From: Xanthobacteraceae bacterium | Lineage (GTDB): Bacteria; Pseudomonadota; Alphaproteobacteria; Rhizobiales; Xanthobacteraceae | Assembly (NCBI GenBank): GCA_023954195.1 | Contig: JAMLIK010000001.1 | Location: 558,001 to 622,000 of the forward strand | Reading direction: 5' to 3' | Length of the DNA: 64,000 nt | Part shown: in pieces, positions 1 to 9,909 of the stretch | How the letters are laid out: each line of letters starts with the position of its first letter | Numbering within the stretch: the stretch's first letter is position 1 | The notes under the pieces: model-generated | What the model saw: only the letters and a program-made list of their open reading frames with translations | What the model was told of the DNA's origin: nothing | Databases searched by the model: none | Made by a program: the position numbers and the translations under genes

Positions 1-470
1 ACATCGCCATCACCATCGAGCGGCCGGAGGAAGGCCGCCTCACCGTCCGCAAGCTGACCGATTACTCGCTGCATTTTTACGCGGCGAAGGATTATCTCGC
101 CGAGCACGGCGCGCCGAAAACCTTAGCCGACCTCGAACCGCATTGCCTGATTACCTATGTGCAGGACCTCGTCTTCGCCGACCAGCTCCATTTCATGCCG
201 GAACTGTACGGGCCGAACTACAGCCGGCTGGAATGCTCCGGCGCGGTCGGCCAGCTTGAGACGGTGCGCGGCGGCGCCGGCATCGGCATCCTGCACGACT
301 ACGCCGCGCAGACCGATCCGCGCTTGCAGATGGTGCTGCCGGACACCGGATTTCAACGCAGCTACTGGATCATCACCCATGTCGACATGCGCCGCTTAAG
401 CCGGGTGCGCGCGGTGTCGGATTTCATCTTCGCGGAGGTCGGCGCGCAACGCTCGATCTTCCTGCGGTAG
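1..470 (+). CDS. LysR-family transcriptional regulator, C-terminal part (cut by window edge)
   Basis: The open frame enters from the left edge and stops with TAG at 468-470, leaving about 155 residues. They resemble the second half of a LysR substrate-binding domain: a stretch around GAGIGILHDYAA, then a late RSYWIITHVDMRRLSRVRAV segment typical of the last strand and helix of that fold. The N-terminal helix-turn-helix lies outside the window, so the target and inducer cannot be read. It is convergent with the efflux genes to its right and separated from them by an inverted-repeat element, so it probably controls genes to its left. The family call is fairly safe; the specific role is unknown. 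Confidence 0.8.
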   Translation, partial: IAITIERPEEGRLTVRKLTDYSLHFYAAKDYLAEHGAPKTLADLEPHCLITYVQDLVFADQLHFMPELYGPNYSRLECSGAVGQLETVRGGAGIGILHDYAAQTDPRLQMVLPDTGFQRSYWIITHVDMRRLSRVRAVSDFIFAEVGAQRSIFLR

Positions 471-656
471 CGGGCTGTTGAAAATGGCTCCGTGCTCCGG
501 GCGCGCTGCGGCACGAAGTGACGCTGCGCAGAACCGGGGCCGTTCCAACGACAGTGTTTGCGACGATCCCGGTTCTGCGAAGCAGCGTTTCACGCTGCAT
601 CGCGCCCGGGACACCGGGATCTGAAAACTGGACCTGGCAGTTTCTCAACGGCCCGT
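471..656. repeat. MITE-like imperfect inverted repeat of about 185 bp
   Basis: The whole gap between the LysR stop and the efflux adaptor stop folds back on itself. The left edge CGGGCTGTTGAAAA pairs with TTTCTCAACGGCCCG at the right edge, an inner GTGCTCCGGGCGCG pairs with CGCGCCCGGGACAC, and GCGCAGAACCGG pairs with CCGGTTCTGCG. The right arm carries roughly 19 extra bases. The centre lies near 560. It has no credible ORF. This looks like a non-autonomous repeat or a degenerate pair of element ends; whether it is dispersed in the genome cannot be seen here. Confidence 0.6.
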
Positions 657-1870
657 CAACCCTTCTCGTCCTGCGTCCGCGACGCAGTCGCGGGCTTCGG
701 CGCCTTGTCTTCCCCGGCGACGCGAACCTTGTCGCCGTCGACGATGCCGTCCGGCGGCGCGATCACGACGCGGTCGCCGGCCGTGATCCCGGACGCCAGT
801 TCGATGTCCTTGCCGAGATCGCGCGCGATCGTCACCGGCTTGAATACGATGCGGTCCTCGGCGTTCACGGTCGCGACGCGCAGGCCGTTGCGATTGAAGA
901 TCAGCGCACTCGCCGGGATGTGCAGCGGCGCGGTGCCGCGATCGAGGCTCATCCGCACATTGGCGTAGCTGCCCGGCATCAGTTCACCGCCGGGGTTGTC
1001 CAGCGCGAGCTGCATCCGCGTGGTGCCGGTCGCGGCGTCCACCGATTGCGAGGACGACTCCACCGTCGCCGCGAAGATCCGGTCGGCATAGCCCGGCATG
1101 GTGATTTCCGACTTGGCGCCGATCCGGATCATCGGGACGTAGCTTTGCGGCACGTCGACATAGACCCGCAGCCGGCTGATGTCGGAGACCACGAACATCG
1201 CCGGACCGGTGGAGGAGCCGGCGTTGATGAGCGCGCCGACGTCGGTGTTGCGCGCCGTCACCACGCCGTCGAACGGCGCGACGATGCGCTTGAATCCGGT
1301 CAGCGCCTCAAGCCGATCGACATTGGCCTGTCCGGCCTTCACCGCCGCGCGCTTGTTGGCGAGGTCGGCGGTGCGCTCGTCGATTTCCTGCTTGGACACG
1401 AAATTCGACGACAGCAGCGTCCTGCGCCGCTCCAGCGTCGCCGCCGACAATTCGGCGCTGGCCTGAAGGCTGACGAGATCGGCGCGGGCCTGCACCAGTT
1501 GCTGGTCGAGGTCGGGCGCCTCGATATCGGCCAGCATTTGCCCGGCCTTCACCTTGGCGCCGATATCGACATACCAGCCCTTCACGTAGCCCGAGACCCG
1601 CGCGTAGATCGGCGCGCGGGAATAGGCTTCCAGCCGTCCGGGCAATTGCAGCGTCGGGTTGAGCGCGGTGGCGCTCGGCGCGATCACCGCCACCGTCGGC
1701 ACCGCCTGCTCGTCGGTCCAGGTTCGCAGGTCGGCGCTCGATTTCTCGCGCGACATGATCCCGGTGGCGACGGCGAACGCCGCCGCGCACACCACGACGA
1801 CGCCGACGAGGCCCAGCTTGCGGGGCGCGACCTTGGCCTCGCCCTGGGTGGCATCGTGTTCAGTGGGCAT
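656..1870 (-). CDS. RND efflux periplasmic adaptor subunit (membrane fusion protein)
   Basis: This 404-residue HlyD/AcrA-type adaptor links an inner-membrane RND pump to an outer-membrane channel. A single N-terminal membrane segment lies at about residues 19-38. A barrel/lipoyl region follows, with the pattern RAPIYARVSGYVKGWYVDIG and DIEAPDLDQQLVQA, then a coiled-coil hairpin rich in Leu, Ala and Glu, then a second lipoyl half (FDGVVTARNTDVGALI) and a beta-barrel domain. Its start overlaps the end of the pump gene by 11 bases, so the two are translated together, with the pump unusually placed first. No outer-membrane factor gene is adjacent, so a shared TolC-like channel is inferred. Substrate unknown. 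Confidence 0.9.
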   Translation of the reverse strand: MPTEHDATQGEAKVAPRKLGLVGVVVVCAAAFAVATGIMSREKSSADLRTWTDEQAVPTVAVIAPSATALNPTLQLPGRLEAYSRAPIYARVSGYVKGWYVDIGAKVKAGQMLADIEAPDLDQQLVQARADLVSLQASAELSAATLERRRTLLSSNFVSKQEIDERTADLANKRAAVKAGQANVDRLEALTGFKRIVAPFDGVVTARNTDVGALINAGSSTGPAMFVVSDISRLRVYVDVPQSYVPMIRIGAKSEITMPGYADRIFAATVESSSQSVDAATGTTRMQLALDNPGGELMPGSYANVRMSLDRGTAPLHIPASALIFNRNGLRVATVNAEDRIVFKPVTIARDLGKDIELASGITAGDRVVIAPPDGIVDGDKVRVAGEDKAPKPATASRTQDEKG

Positions 1871-4800
1871 ACGCCATCTCCGTGGTGCGCGGAGCCGCCG
1901 CCGGCTGCCGTTTATGAACCATGCTGAAAACCACCGGCACGAACATCAATGTCGCGAAGGTCGCGAAAATCAGGCCGCCGATCACGGCGCGGCCGAGCGG
2001 CGCGTTCTGCTCGCCGCCCTCCCCTAATCCCAGCGCCATCGGCGCCATGCCGATAATCATGGCGAGCGCGGTCATCAGCACCGGGCGGAAGCGGACGAAG
2101 CCGGCTTCCAGCGCCGCCTTCACCGGATCGCCGGTGGCCTCATAGACCTCGCGGGCGAAGCTGATGACCAGCACGCTGTTGGCGGTGGCGACGCCCATGC
2201 ACATGATCGCGCCGGTCAGCGCCGGCACCGACAGCGTGGTGTGGGTGAGAAACAGCATCCAGACGATGCCCGCGAGCGCCGCCGGCAGCGCCATGACGAT
2301 GACGAACGGATCCGACCACGACTGGAAGTTAACGACGATCAGCAGATAAATCAGCAGGATCGAGCCGAGCAGCCCGAACAACAGCCCGGTGAACGCCTTG
2401 TTCATGGTATCGACCTGGCCGAGCAGCACCACCGAACTGCCGCGCGGCACCTCCTTGGCGGTTTCCGCGATCAACCGGCGGATGTCGCGCTCGACCGCGC
2501 CGAGGTCGCGCCCCTGCGTGGTGGCGTAGATCTGCACCAGCGGCTGGATGTCGTATTCCGACACCACGGCGCTGGAGGCTGACCGGGTGATGTCGGCGAC
2601 ACCGCCAAGCAGCCGCGGCGTCGAGGTGCCCGCCGCCGAGATCGGCAGGGTTTCCAGCTTGTTCAGCGAGTCGATCTGATACTGCGGCGTCTGCATCACC
2701 ACGCTGTAGGAGACGCCGTTGTCCGGGTTGAGGTAGAACGTCGGCGCGACCTGCGAGCTGCCCGCCAGATTGACCACCAGGCTGTTGGTGACGTCGCGCG
2801 GCGTCAGCCCGACATACTGCGCCCGCGTGCGGTCGACATCGACGTTGAAGCTGGGATTGCTCCGCGACTGCTGGATGCGGGCGTCGGCGACGCCGGGGAT
2901 CAGGCGGATGCGCCGCAACAGATCGTTGGCGTATTTGAAATTGCCTTCGGCGTTGGCGCCGCGCACTTGCAGGTCGATCGGCGCCGGCGCGCCGAAATTC
3001 AGGATCTGGCTGACGATATCGGCCGGCAGGAACGCGAACGACATGCCCGGAAACGCCCGCGGCAGCTTTTCACGCAACTCGCGAACATATTCGGCGGTCG
3101 GGCGGTGGCCTTCGCGCAGCTTGATCTGGATGTCGCCGTCCTGGGTGCCGATCACGCCGGTGTTGTTGTAGGTCATGTTGATGCCGGAGACCGGCATCCC
3201 GACATTGTCGGCGATGGTGTCGAGTTCGTCCGGCGGAATCACCTGCCGGATTACCCGCTGCACATCGGCGAGATGGCCCGCCGCTTCCTCGACGCGGGTG
3301 CCGATCTGCTGGCGGACGTGAAGCAGCATCTGCCCGGTGTCCACCGAGGGAAAGAAGTTGCGGCCGAGGAACGGCACCAGCAGGAACGACAGCGCGACGC
3401 AGCAGAGGAAGCCGGTGACGAATACTTTTCGGTGGTCCAGCGCCAGCGCCAGCGTGGCGCGGTAGTTGGCCCGCATCCGCTCGAACCGCGCCTCGAAGCC
3501 GCGCTGGAACCGCACCAGCGGATTGCGCGAGGCCGGCTTCTCGCCGTCATGGTGAAGATGCGGCTTGAGCAGATATTTCGCCATGGTCGGCACCAGCGTG
3601 CGCGACAGGATGAACGACCACGTCATCGCGAACATCACCGACAGCGCCATCGGCACGAACAGGAAGCGCGAGACCCCGGTGAGGAAGAACATCGGCACGA
3701 ACACGATGCAGATGCACAACAGCGACACGAAGGCCGGCGTCACGATCTGGTTGGCGCCGTCGAGAATGGCGGGCTCGACATCCTTGCCCTGCTCCAGGTG
3801 CCAGTTGATGTTCTCGATGGTCACCGTGGCGTCGTCGACCAGGATGCCGACCGCGAGCGCGAGCCCGCCGAGCGTCATGATGTTGAGCGTCTCGCCCACC
3901 AGCGCCAGCATGATGATGGCGCCGAGCACCGACAGCGGGATCGAGATCGCGATGATGACGGTGGAGCGCCAGCTTCCGAGAAACAGCAGGATCATCAGGC
4001 TGGTCAGGATCGCGGCGATCAGACCCTCGGTGGCGACCCCGAGAATGGCGCCGCGCACGAACACCGACTGGTCGCCGAGCAGGCCGATCTTCAGCGATTC
4101 CGGCAGCGTGTCGCGGACCTGCTCGATCTTGCGCTTGATGCCGCTGATGATGTCGAGCGTCGAGACCGATCCCGCCTTCAGCACCATCATCAGCACCGAG
4201 CGGCCGCCATCGACATGGACGATGTTGGTCTGCGGCGAATTGCCGTCCAGCACGTGGCCGACGTCGCGGATGTAGACCATGGCGCCATTGACGGTCTTGA
4301 TCGGCAAGTCGCCGAGTTCCTGGATCCGCAACGGCGAGTTGTTGAGCTGGATGACGTATTCGAATTGCCCGATCTTCTGGGTGCCGACCGGGGTGATGAG
4401 GTTCTGCGCCGCCAAGGCGTTGGCGACGTCCTGCGCCGACAGCCCGCGCGACTGCATCGCCACCGGATCGAGATCGATCCGGATCTGGCGCTGCTTGCCG
4501 CCGAACGGCCACGGGATCGCCGCGCCCGGCACGGTGACCAGCGGCGTCCGCAACTGGTTGGTGGCGATATCGAACAGGTTCTGCTCGGTGAGCCCCTCGC
4601 CCGCCAGCGCGATCTGGATGACCGGCACGGTCGAGGCGCTGTAATTGAGGATCAAGGGTGGCGTCGCGCCGGGCGGCATCTGCTTAATCATGGTCTGCGC
4701 GATCGCCGTCACCTGGGCGTTGGCGGTGCGGATATCGACATTGGGCTGGAAGAAGATCTTGATGATGCCGACGCCGTTATAGGAATTGGCGACGATATGC

Positions 4801-5039
4801 TCGATGTCGTTGACGGTGGTGGTCAGCGCCCGCTGGAACGGCGTGGTGATCCGCCCGGCCATCTGGTCCGGCGGCAGGCCGGTATAGGTCCACACCACCC
4901 CGATCACCGGGATGCGGATTTCCGGAAAGATGTCGGTCGGGGTCCGCAGCGCCGCCAGGGGCCCGACGATGAGCAACAGCAGCGCCAGCACCACGAAGGT
5001 GTAGGGACGGCTCAGCGCGATCCGGACCAGCGAGACCAT
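1860..5039 (-). CDS. RND efflux transporter permease (AcrB/MexB-type superfamily)
   Basis: At 1059 residues this has the full length of an RND proton-driven pump of the inner membrane. Residues 12-32 form the first membrane helix and two large periplasmic loops are evident. The paired aspartates of the proton relay in helix 4 are visible at about 402-403, in LAVGILVDDATVTIEN. A second block of helices follows near the C terminus (MCMGVATANSVLVISFA, GMAPMALGLGEGGEQNAPLGRAV). It is the first gene of a two-gene operon with the adaptor. The upstream stretch 5040-5231 shows no gene and no regulator. The drug or solvent substrate cannot be predicted; a metal pump is less likely because no methionine-rich relay is apparent. 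Confidence 0.92.
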   Translation of the reverse strand: MVSLVRIALSRPYTFVVLALLLLIVGPLAALRTPTDIFPEIRIPVIGVVWTYTGLPPDQMAGRITTPFQRALTTTVNDIEHIVANSYNGVGIIKIFFQPNVDIRTANAQVTAIAQTMIKQMPPGATPPLILNYSASTVPVIQIALAGEGLTEQNLFDIATNQLRTPLVTVPGAAIPWPFGGKQRQIRIDLDPVAMQSRGLSAQDVANALAAQNLITPVGTQKIGQFEYVIQLNNSPLRIQELGDLPIKTVNGAMVYIRDVGHVLDGNSPQTNIVHVDGGRSVLMMVLKAGSVSTLDIISGIKRKIEQVRDTLPESLKIGLLGDQSVFVRGAILGVATEGLIAAILTSLMILLFLGSWRSTVIIAISIPLSVLGAIIMLALVGETLNIMTLGGLALAVGILVDDATVTIENINWHLEQGKDVEPAILDGANQIVTPAFVSLLCICIVFVPMFFLTGVSRFLFVPMALSVMFAMTWSFILSRTLVPTMAKYLLKPHLHHDGEKPASRNPLVRFQRGFEARFERMRANYRATLALALDHRKVFVTGFLCCVALSFLLVPFLGRNFFPSVDTGQMLLHVRQQIGTRVEEAAGHLADVQRVIRQVIPPDELDTIADNVGMPVSGINMTYNNTGVIGTQDGDIQIKLREGHRPTAEYVRELREKLPRAFPGMSFAFLPADIVSQILNFGAPAPIDLQVRGANAEGNFKYANDLLRRIRLIPGVADARIQQSRSNPSFNVDVDRTRAQYVGLTPRDVTNSLVVNLAGSSQVAPTFYLNPDNGVSYSVVMQTPQYQIDSLNKLETLPISAAGTSTPRLLGGVADITRSASSAVVSEYDIQPLVQIYATTQGRDLGAVERDIRRLIAETAKEVPRGSSVVLLGQVDTMNKAFTGLLFGLLGSILLIYLLIVVNFQSWSDPFVIVMALPAALAGIVWMLFLTHTTLSVPALTGAIMCMGVATANSVLVISFAREVYEATGDPVKAALEAGFVRFRPVLMTALAMIIGMAPMALGLGEGGEQNAPLGRAVIGGLIFATFATLMFVPVVFSMVHKRQPAAAPRTTEMAYAH

Positions 5040-5231
5040 TAAAAGGCGATCCTCTTCGTCAATCTTGTGGGAACTGGAGGCAAATCCCGGCCGCTTTTAC
5101 CAGACGGCCGCGCCGCGCGCCTCCCATGGCGGTGGCAGCGGGTATCACGAAGCGTTGAGGTGCCTTGCCGCACGTCGTGGCCTCACCACGGAGTCCCGAC
5201 CCGCTTCAAATACCGCCAATTTGGCCAAAAG

Positions 5232-6512
5232 TCACCGCATCAGGTCGAGCGCGTCGCTGAAGAACGCCGGGCCGCCGAAATTGCCCGATTTCAGCGCCAG
5301 CAGCATGTCGCCATGACGGCCCCCGACCGCGCGCAGCACCGGAACGCCGGGCGCGATTTCCGGGCCGAGCAGGAATCCCGGCAGGCCGAGCCGGTCCACC
5401 GCCGCGCCGGACGTCTCGCCGCCGGCGACCACCAGCCGGCGGACCCCGGCCTGGACCAGCGCCTCGGCGAGGTCCGCCATCGCCTGCTCGATGGCGTGGC
5501 CGGCGGCCTCGCGGCCGTGGCGGCCCTGCACGGCGGCAACCTGATCCGCCGTGGCGCTGCTGGCGATCAGAACCGGGCCGGCGGCCAACCGTTCCCGCGC
5601 CCAGTTCACCGCGTGGTCAATCTCCGCGGGACCGGCCATGATCCGCTCCGGATCGAGCCGCAGCACCGGCATGGCGCGCTCCGCCGCGGCGACCTGCCCC
5701 AGCGTCGCCTGCGAGCAGCTTCCGGCGAGGCAGGCGGCCGCGCCGCCAACCTCGCGTTGAACGGAACCAGCGGCCGCATCCCCGGCACGAACCCGCCCCG
5801 AGGCGACCAGTCCGCGCGCCAGGCCGAGCCCGAGGCCGGAGGCGCCGACCGACAGCCGATGATCGAGTGCCGCTCGCCCGATGGTTTCCAGGTCGGCGTC
5901 GAACACCGCGTCGACGATGGCGGCGCGCACGCCTTCGCCCGCAAGCGTCGCCAGCCGTTCGCGGATGGCATCGGAACCGCGCGCCACCGTCGCCAGATCG
6001 ACCAGGGCGATCCGCGAAGAACTCTGCCGCCCCAGCACCCGCACCAGATTGGCGTCGCGCATCGGATTGAGGGGGTGGTCCTTAAGCGGACTTTCATTGA
6101 GCGGCACGGAGCCGACGAACAGGTTGCCCTGATAAACCGTGCGCGCGGTGCCGGGAAACGCCGGCGTCACCAGCACGATGGCGTCGCCGGAGTCGTCTTG
6201 CAGCGCGTCCATCACCGGGCCGATATTGCCGGCGTCGGTGGAATCGAAGGTCGAGCAGATCTTGAACAGCACATGCGCCGCGCCGCGCCCGCGCAGCCAG
6301 CGCTCGGCGGCGCGGGATTTTTCGACCGCATCGGCGGCGGCGATGGAGCGGCTTTTCAGCGACACCACCACCGCGTCCACTTCCGGCAGCGCGAAGTCGG
6401 CGGCCGGCACGCCGATGGTCTGCACCGTGCGCAAGCCACAGCGCGTCAGGGTGTTGGCGAGGTCGGAAGCGCCGGTGTAGTCGTCGGCGATGCAGCCCAG
6501 CGCCAGGCTCAT
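5232..6512 (-). CDS. otnK: Four-carbon acid sugar kinase (DUF1537 family)
   Basis: The 426-residue protein belongs to the family that phosphorylates 3-oxo or 2-oxo tetronates at O4 in L-threonate and D-erythronate catabolism. The N-terminal domain opens with GCIADDYTGASDLANTL, the family signature. The C-terminal nucleotide-binding domain shows VVAGGETSGAAVDRLGL and GPEIAPGVPVL, ending in LKSGNFGGPAFF. I chose the ATG at 6512 because it overlaps the stop of the upstream isomerase gene as ATGA; a 27-residue extension to 6593 lies wholly inside that gene. With the isomerase and dehydrogenase it forms most of an acid-sugar route. The aldolase/decarboxylase expected next (OtnC) is absent from the window. 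Confidence 0.88.
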   Translation of the reverse strand: MSLALGCIADDYTGASDLANTLTRCGLRTVQTIGVPAADFALPEVDAVVVSLKSRSIAAADAVEKSRAAERWLRGRGAAHVLFKICSTFDSTDAGNIGPVMDALQDDSGDAIVLVTPAFPGTARTVYQGNLFVGSVPLNESPLKDHPLNPMRDANLVRVLGRQSSSRIALVDLATVARGSDAIRERLATLAGEGVRAAIVDAVFDADLETIGRAALDHRLSVGASGLGLGLARGLVASGRVRAGDAAAGSVQREVGGAAACLAGSCSQATLGQVAAAERAMPVLRLDPERIMAGPAEIDHAVNWARERLAAGPVLIASSATADQVAAVQGRHGREAAGHAIEQAMADLAEALVQAGVRRLVVAGGETSGAAVDRLGLPGFLLGPEIAPGVPVLRAVGGRHGDMLLALKSGNFGGPAFFSDALDLMR

Positions 6513-7300
6513 GGCCTTGCTCCGCGCGGCCTGGCATGGAGGGCGAACCAGCCGAGGCCGTCCTCCGTCCCGCCGCGCGGGCGATATTCGCAACCGACAA
6601 AGCCGCGATAGCCCAACCGGTCGAGTTCGTCGAACAGGAACGGATCGTTCAGTTCGCCGCTGCCGGGTTCGTTGCGCGATGGCACGCTGGCGGTCTGGAC
6701 GTGGCCGATGATCGGCATCATCTCGCGCAGCCGCATGGTGACGTCGCCATGGACGATCTGGCAGTGATAGATGTCGAACTGCAATTTCAGGTTAGGGTGA
6801 TTCAGCTCCGCGATCAGGTCGCGCGCAAAGGTAAAATCGTTGAGGAAGTAGCCCGGCACGTCGCGCGGGTTGATCGGCTCGATCACGGTGTCGATGCCGT
6901 AGCGGCCGAGTTCTTCCGCGACCCACGCGACCGACTTGCGAAACGCGGCGACCGCCAGCGGGTCGCGGCGCTCCGCGATGCCCGCCATCAGGTGCAGCCG
7001 CTTGACGCCGGTCGCCGCCGCATAGGGCAGCGCGGCGCGAACGCCATCCTGCACCTGGGCGAAGCACTCCGGCCGCGCCGCGAAGCCGCGCTCACCGGCA
7101 TCCCAGTCGCCCGGCGGCAGATTGAACAGCGCCTGCGTCAGGCCGTTGCCGCGCAGCCGGTCGCCGATGTCCTCCGGCGCGAAGTCGTAGGGAAACAGAA
7201 ATTCGACCGCGTCGAATCCCGCCGCCGCCGCCGCGGCGAAGCGGTCGAGGAACGGCCGTTCGGTGAACATCATCGAAAGGTTGGCGGCGAAGCGGGGCAT
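6509..7300 (-). CDS. otnI: Hydroxypyruvate isomerase family / 2-oxo-tetronate isomerase
   Basis: This 263-residue TIM-barrel sugar isomerase resembles Hyi. Metal and substrate residues typical of the fold are visible: the Glu in VIEPINPRDVPGYFLND, the Asp-His region FDIYHCQI, the histidine of GHVQTASVPSRNEPGSGEL and the Glu of GCEYRP. In this context the likely reaction is interconversion of 2-oxo- and 3-oxo-tetronate (OtnI role) rather than hydroxypyruvate/tartronate semialdehyde isomerisation, although the sequence alone does not separate the two. It overlaps the kinase gene by four bases and follows the dehydrogenase gene after a palindromic repeat. Confidence 0.85.
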   Translation of the reverse strand: MPRFAANLSMMFTERPFLDRFAAAAAAGFDAVEFLFPYDFAPEDIGDRLRGNGLTQALFNLPPGDWDAGERGFAARPECFAQVQDGVRAALPYAAATGVKRLHLMAGIAERRDPLAVAAFRKSVAWVAEELGRYGIDTVIEPINPRDVPGYFLNDFTFARDLIAELNHPNLKLQFDIYHCQIVHGDVTMRLREMMPIIGHVQTASVPSRNEPGSGELNDPFLFDELDRLGYRGFVGCEYRPRGGTEDGLGWFALHARPRGARP

Positions 7301-7361
7301 TTTTGCACTCTTTGAATGGTCACGCTGTCGATACTCGGTAATTCGCTTGCCGCTCTTAAAC

Positions 7362-7442
7362 CGTCATTGCGAGGAGCGGAGCGACGAAGCAATCCAGGAC
7401 CGCAAAGGAAGACTGGATTGCTTCGCTTCGCTCGCAATGACG
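7362..7442. repeat. Palindromic repeat, family A (short form)
   Basis: Two inverted arms, CGTCATTGCGAGGAGCGGAG and CGCTTCGCTCGCAATGACGG, flank the paired sequences GCAATCCAG and CTGGATTGC. The element fills the gap between the dehydrogenase and isomerase genes. The same family recurs at least nine more times in this window. Confidence 0.9.
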
Positions 7443-7465
7443 GCGAGACAACAGGCTTCATATCC

Positions 7466-8383
7466 TCACACTTTGTTCTTTACATCCGGCAGCGGCGCGC
7501 CGGTCACCCGCGCATAGACCTTGGCGACGGCGATATCGTCGTCGCGGCCCATGCCGGCGGCGGACGCCATCAGGAACATCTGCAAGGCGGCCGCCGACAG
7601 CGGCACCGGGAATCGGGCGTTGCGCGCCATGTCCTGCACGATGCCCAGATCCTTGACGAAGATGTCCACCGCGCTGCGCGGGGTGTAGTCGCCTTCCAGC
7701 ACGTGAGGCACGCGGTTCTCGAACATCCACGAATTGCCGGCCGAGGCGGTGATGACCTCGTAGACTTTTCGGATGTCGAGCCCCTGCTTCGCCGCGAACG
7801 CAATCGCCTCGGAAGCGGCGGCGATGTGAACGCCGGCCAGCAACTGGTTAATCATCTTGAAGGCCGAGCCCTGCCCCGGCGCATCGCCGAGTTCGTAGAG
7901 CTTTGCCGCCATGGCGTCGAGCGCCGGCCGCGCCCTGGCGAAGGCGGCCGGACTTCCCGAGGCGAGGATGGTGAGTTCGCCCTGCGCCGCGCGCTGCGCG
8001 CCGCCGCTGATCGGCGCGTCCAGATAAAGCCGGCCGGCCGCCTCGACCCGCGCCGCCAGCCGCCGCGCGATCTCGGGGTCCATGGTCGCGGCCGAGACGA
8101 ACACCGCGCCTTTCGCCATCGCCTGACACGCGCCGTCCGCGCCGAACAGCACCGCCTCGGTCTGCGCCGCGTTGACCACGACGCTGACCACCACGTCGGC
8201 GTCGCGCGCCGCCGCCGCGGGGCTGGCCGCGCCCCGCCCGCCGGCGGCTGTGAGCCGGGCCACGCTGTCGACGGCCACGTCGCAGCCGATGACGTCGAAG
8301 CCGGCGCGCAACAGCGAGGCGGCCATCCCGAACCCCATCGAGCCCAGCCCGATCACGGCGATGCGTTGCGCGGCGACAGCCAT
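7466..8383 (-). CDS. ltnD: NAD(P)-dependent 3-hydroxyacid dehydrogenase, L-threonate dehydrogenase type
   Basis: The 305-residue protein is a 6-phosphogluconate-dehydrogenase-like enzyme that oxidises a 3-hydroxyacid such as L-threonate or D-erythronate. It begins with a Rossmann motif (IAVIGLGSMGFGMA), has the substrate-binding signature DAPISGGAQRAAQGELTI and the catalytic lysine in GSAFKMINQLLAG. I chose ATG 8383, preceded by AAGGAAG; a 20-residue extension to 8443 is not family-like. Its pairing with a DUF1537 kinase and a Hyi-type isomerase supports the acid-sugar role over 3-hydroxyisobutyrate or tartronate semialdehyde. It lies 106 bases downstream of livF on the same strand. Confidence 0.85.
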   Translation of the reverse strand: MAVAAQRIAVIGLGSMGFGMAASLLRAGFDVIGCDVAVDSVARLTAAGGRGAASPAAAARDADVVVSVVVNAAQTEAVLFGADGACQAMAKGAVFVSAATMDPEIARRLAARVEAAGRLYLDAPISGGAQRAAQGELTILASGSPAAFARARPALDAMAAKLYELGDAPGQGSAFKMINQLLAGVHIAAASEAIAFAAKQGLDIRKVYEVITASAGNSWMFENRVPHVLEGDYTPRSAVDIFVKDLGIVQDMARNARFPVPLSAAALQMFLMASAAGMGRDDDIAVAKVYARVTGAPLPDVKNKV

Positions 8384-8489
8384 GGTGCGCTTCCTTGTTT
8401 CCTGATTGCCTGTCTGCCTATCACGGCTTGGCCGCGTCGCCAAAGCATGGAAAAATGCCGGCCATGACGGCGAACAGCGGGCGTCAATC

Positions 8490-9177
<688 letters not shown>

Positions 9178-9194
<17 letters not shown>

Positions 9195-9909
9195 GGCGAT
9201 CCCCCAGATAGGCGGCGATGACCTTCGGATCGCGCACCACGTCGGTGGGCTTGCCCTCGACCAGCACCTTGCCGAGATCGAGCACGATGGCGCGGTCCAC
9301 CAGCGGCATCACGATCTCCATGACGTGCTCGACCATCAGCACCGTCACCCCGGTGTCGCGGACGCGGCGCACCAGTTCGACGCCGGTCTGCGCCTCCAGC
9401 GGCGTCAGCCCGGTCAACACCTCGTCGAGCAGTAAGAGCTTCGGCTCGGTCGCCAGCGCCCGCGCCACTTCGAGCCGGCGCTTCTCGGAGGGAATGAGTT
9501 CCGACGCCATCACGTCGGCGCGCCCGGCGAGGCCGCAGAATTCCAGCACCTCGAACGCCTTGCGCCGCGCCGCGCGCATCTCGGTGGTGCGGATCAGCGC
9601 GCCGACGATGACGTTGTCGATCACCGTCATGGTCTCGAAACTCTTGACCACCTGAAAGGTGCGGGCGATGCCGCGCCGGCAGCGTTCGGTGGCCGGCGTC
9701 GCGGTGATGTCCACGCCGTCGAGCCAGATGGTGCCCTGCGTCGGCGGCCGCACCCCGGCGATCAAGTTGAACAGCGTCGATTTGCCGGCGCCGTTCGGCC
9801 CGATCAGGCCGACGATCTCGCCGCGTCCGACCGAGATCGACACGTCTGCGTTGGCGATCAGGCCGCCGAAGCGCTGCCAGACGCCGCGGGTTTCCAGCAG
9901 AGCCATCAT
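9178..9909 (-). CDS. livG: Branched-chain-type ABC transporter ATP-binding protein (LivG)
   Basis: The 243-residue LivG-type ATPase has Walker A IGPNGAGKST, a divergent signature LIPSEKRRLEVARAL, Walker B LLLLDEVLTGL and the switch histidine in MVEHVME. The start is the ATG at 9909, which overlaps the livM stop as ATGATGA; the open frame continues far upstream inside livM in another frame, and that extension is rejected because it has no family similarity. It forms the second ATPase of the importer with LivF. Confidence 0.93.

Noticed and set aside
2967-5042. Open frame of 691 codons on the plus strand opposite the RND pump
   Set aside because: Antisense shadow of a well-supported permease; the translation is rich in His, Arg, Asp and Gly without any recognisable domain.
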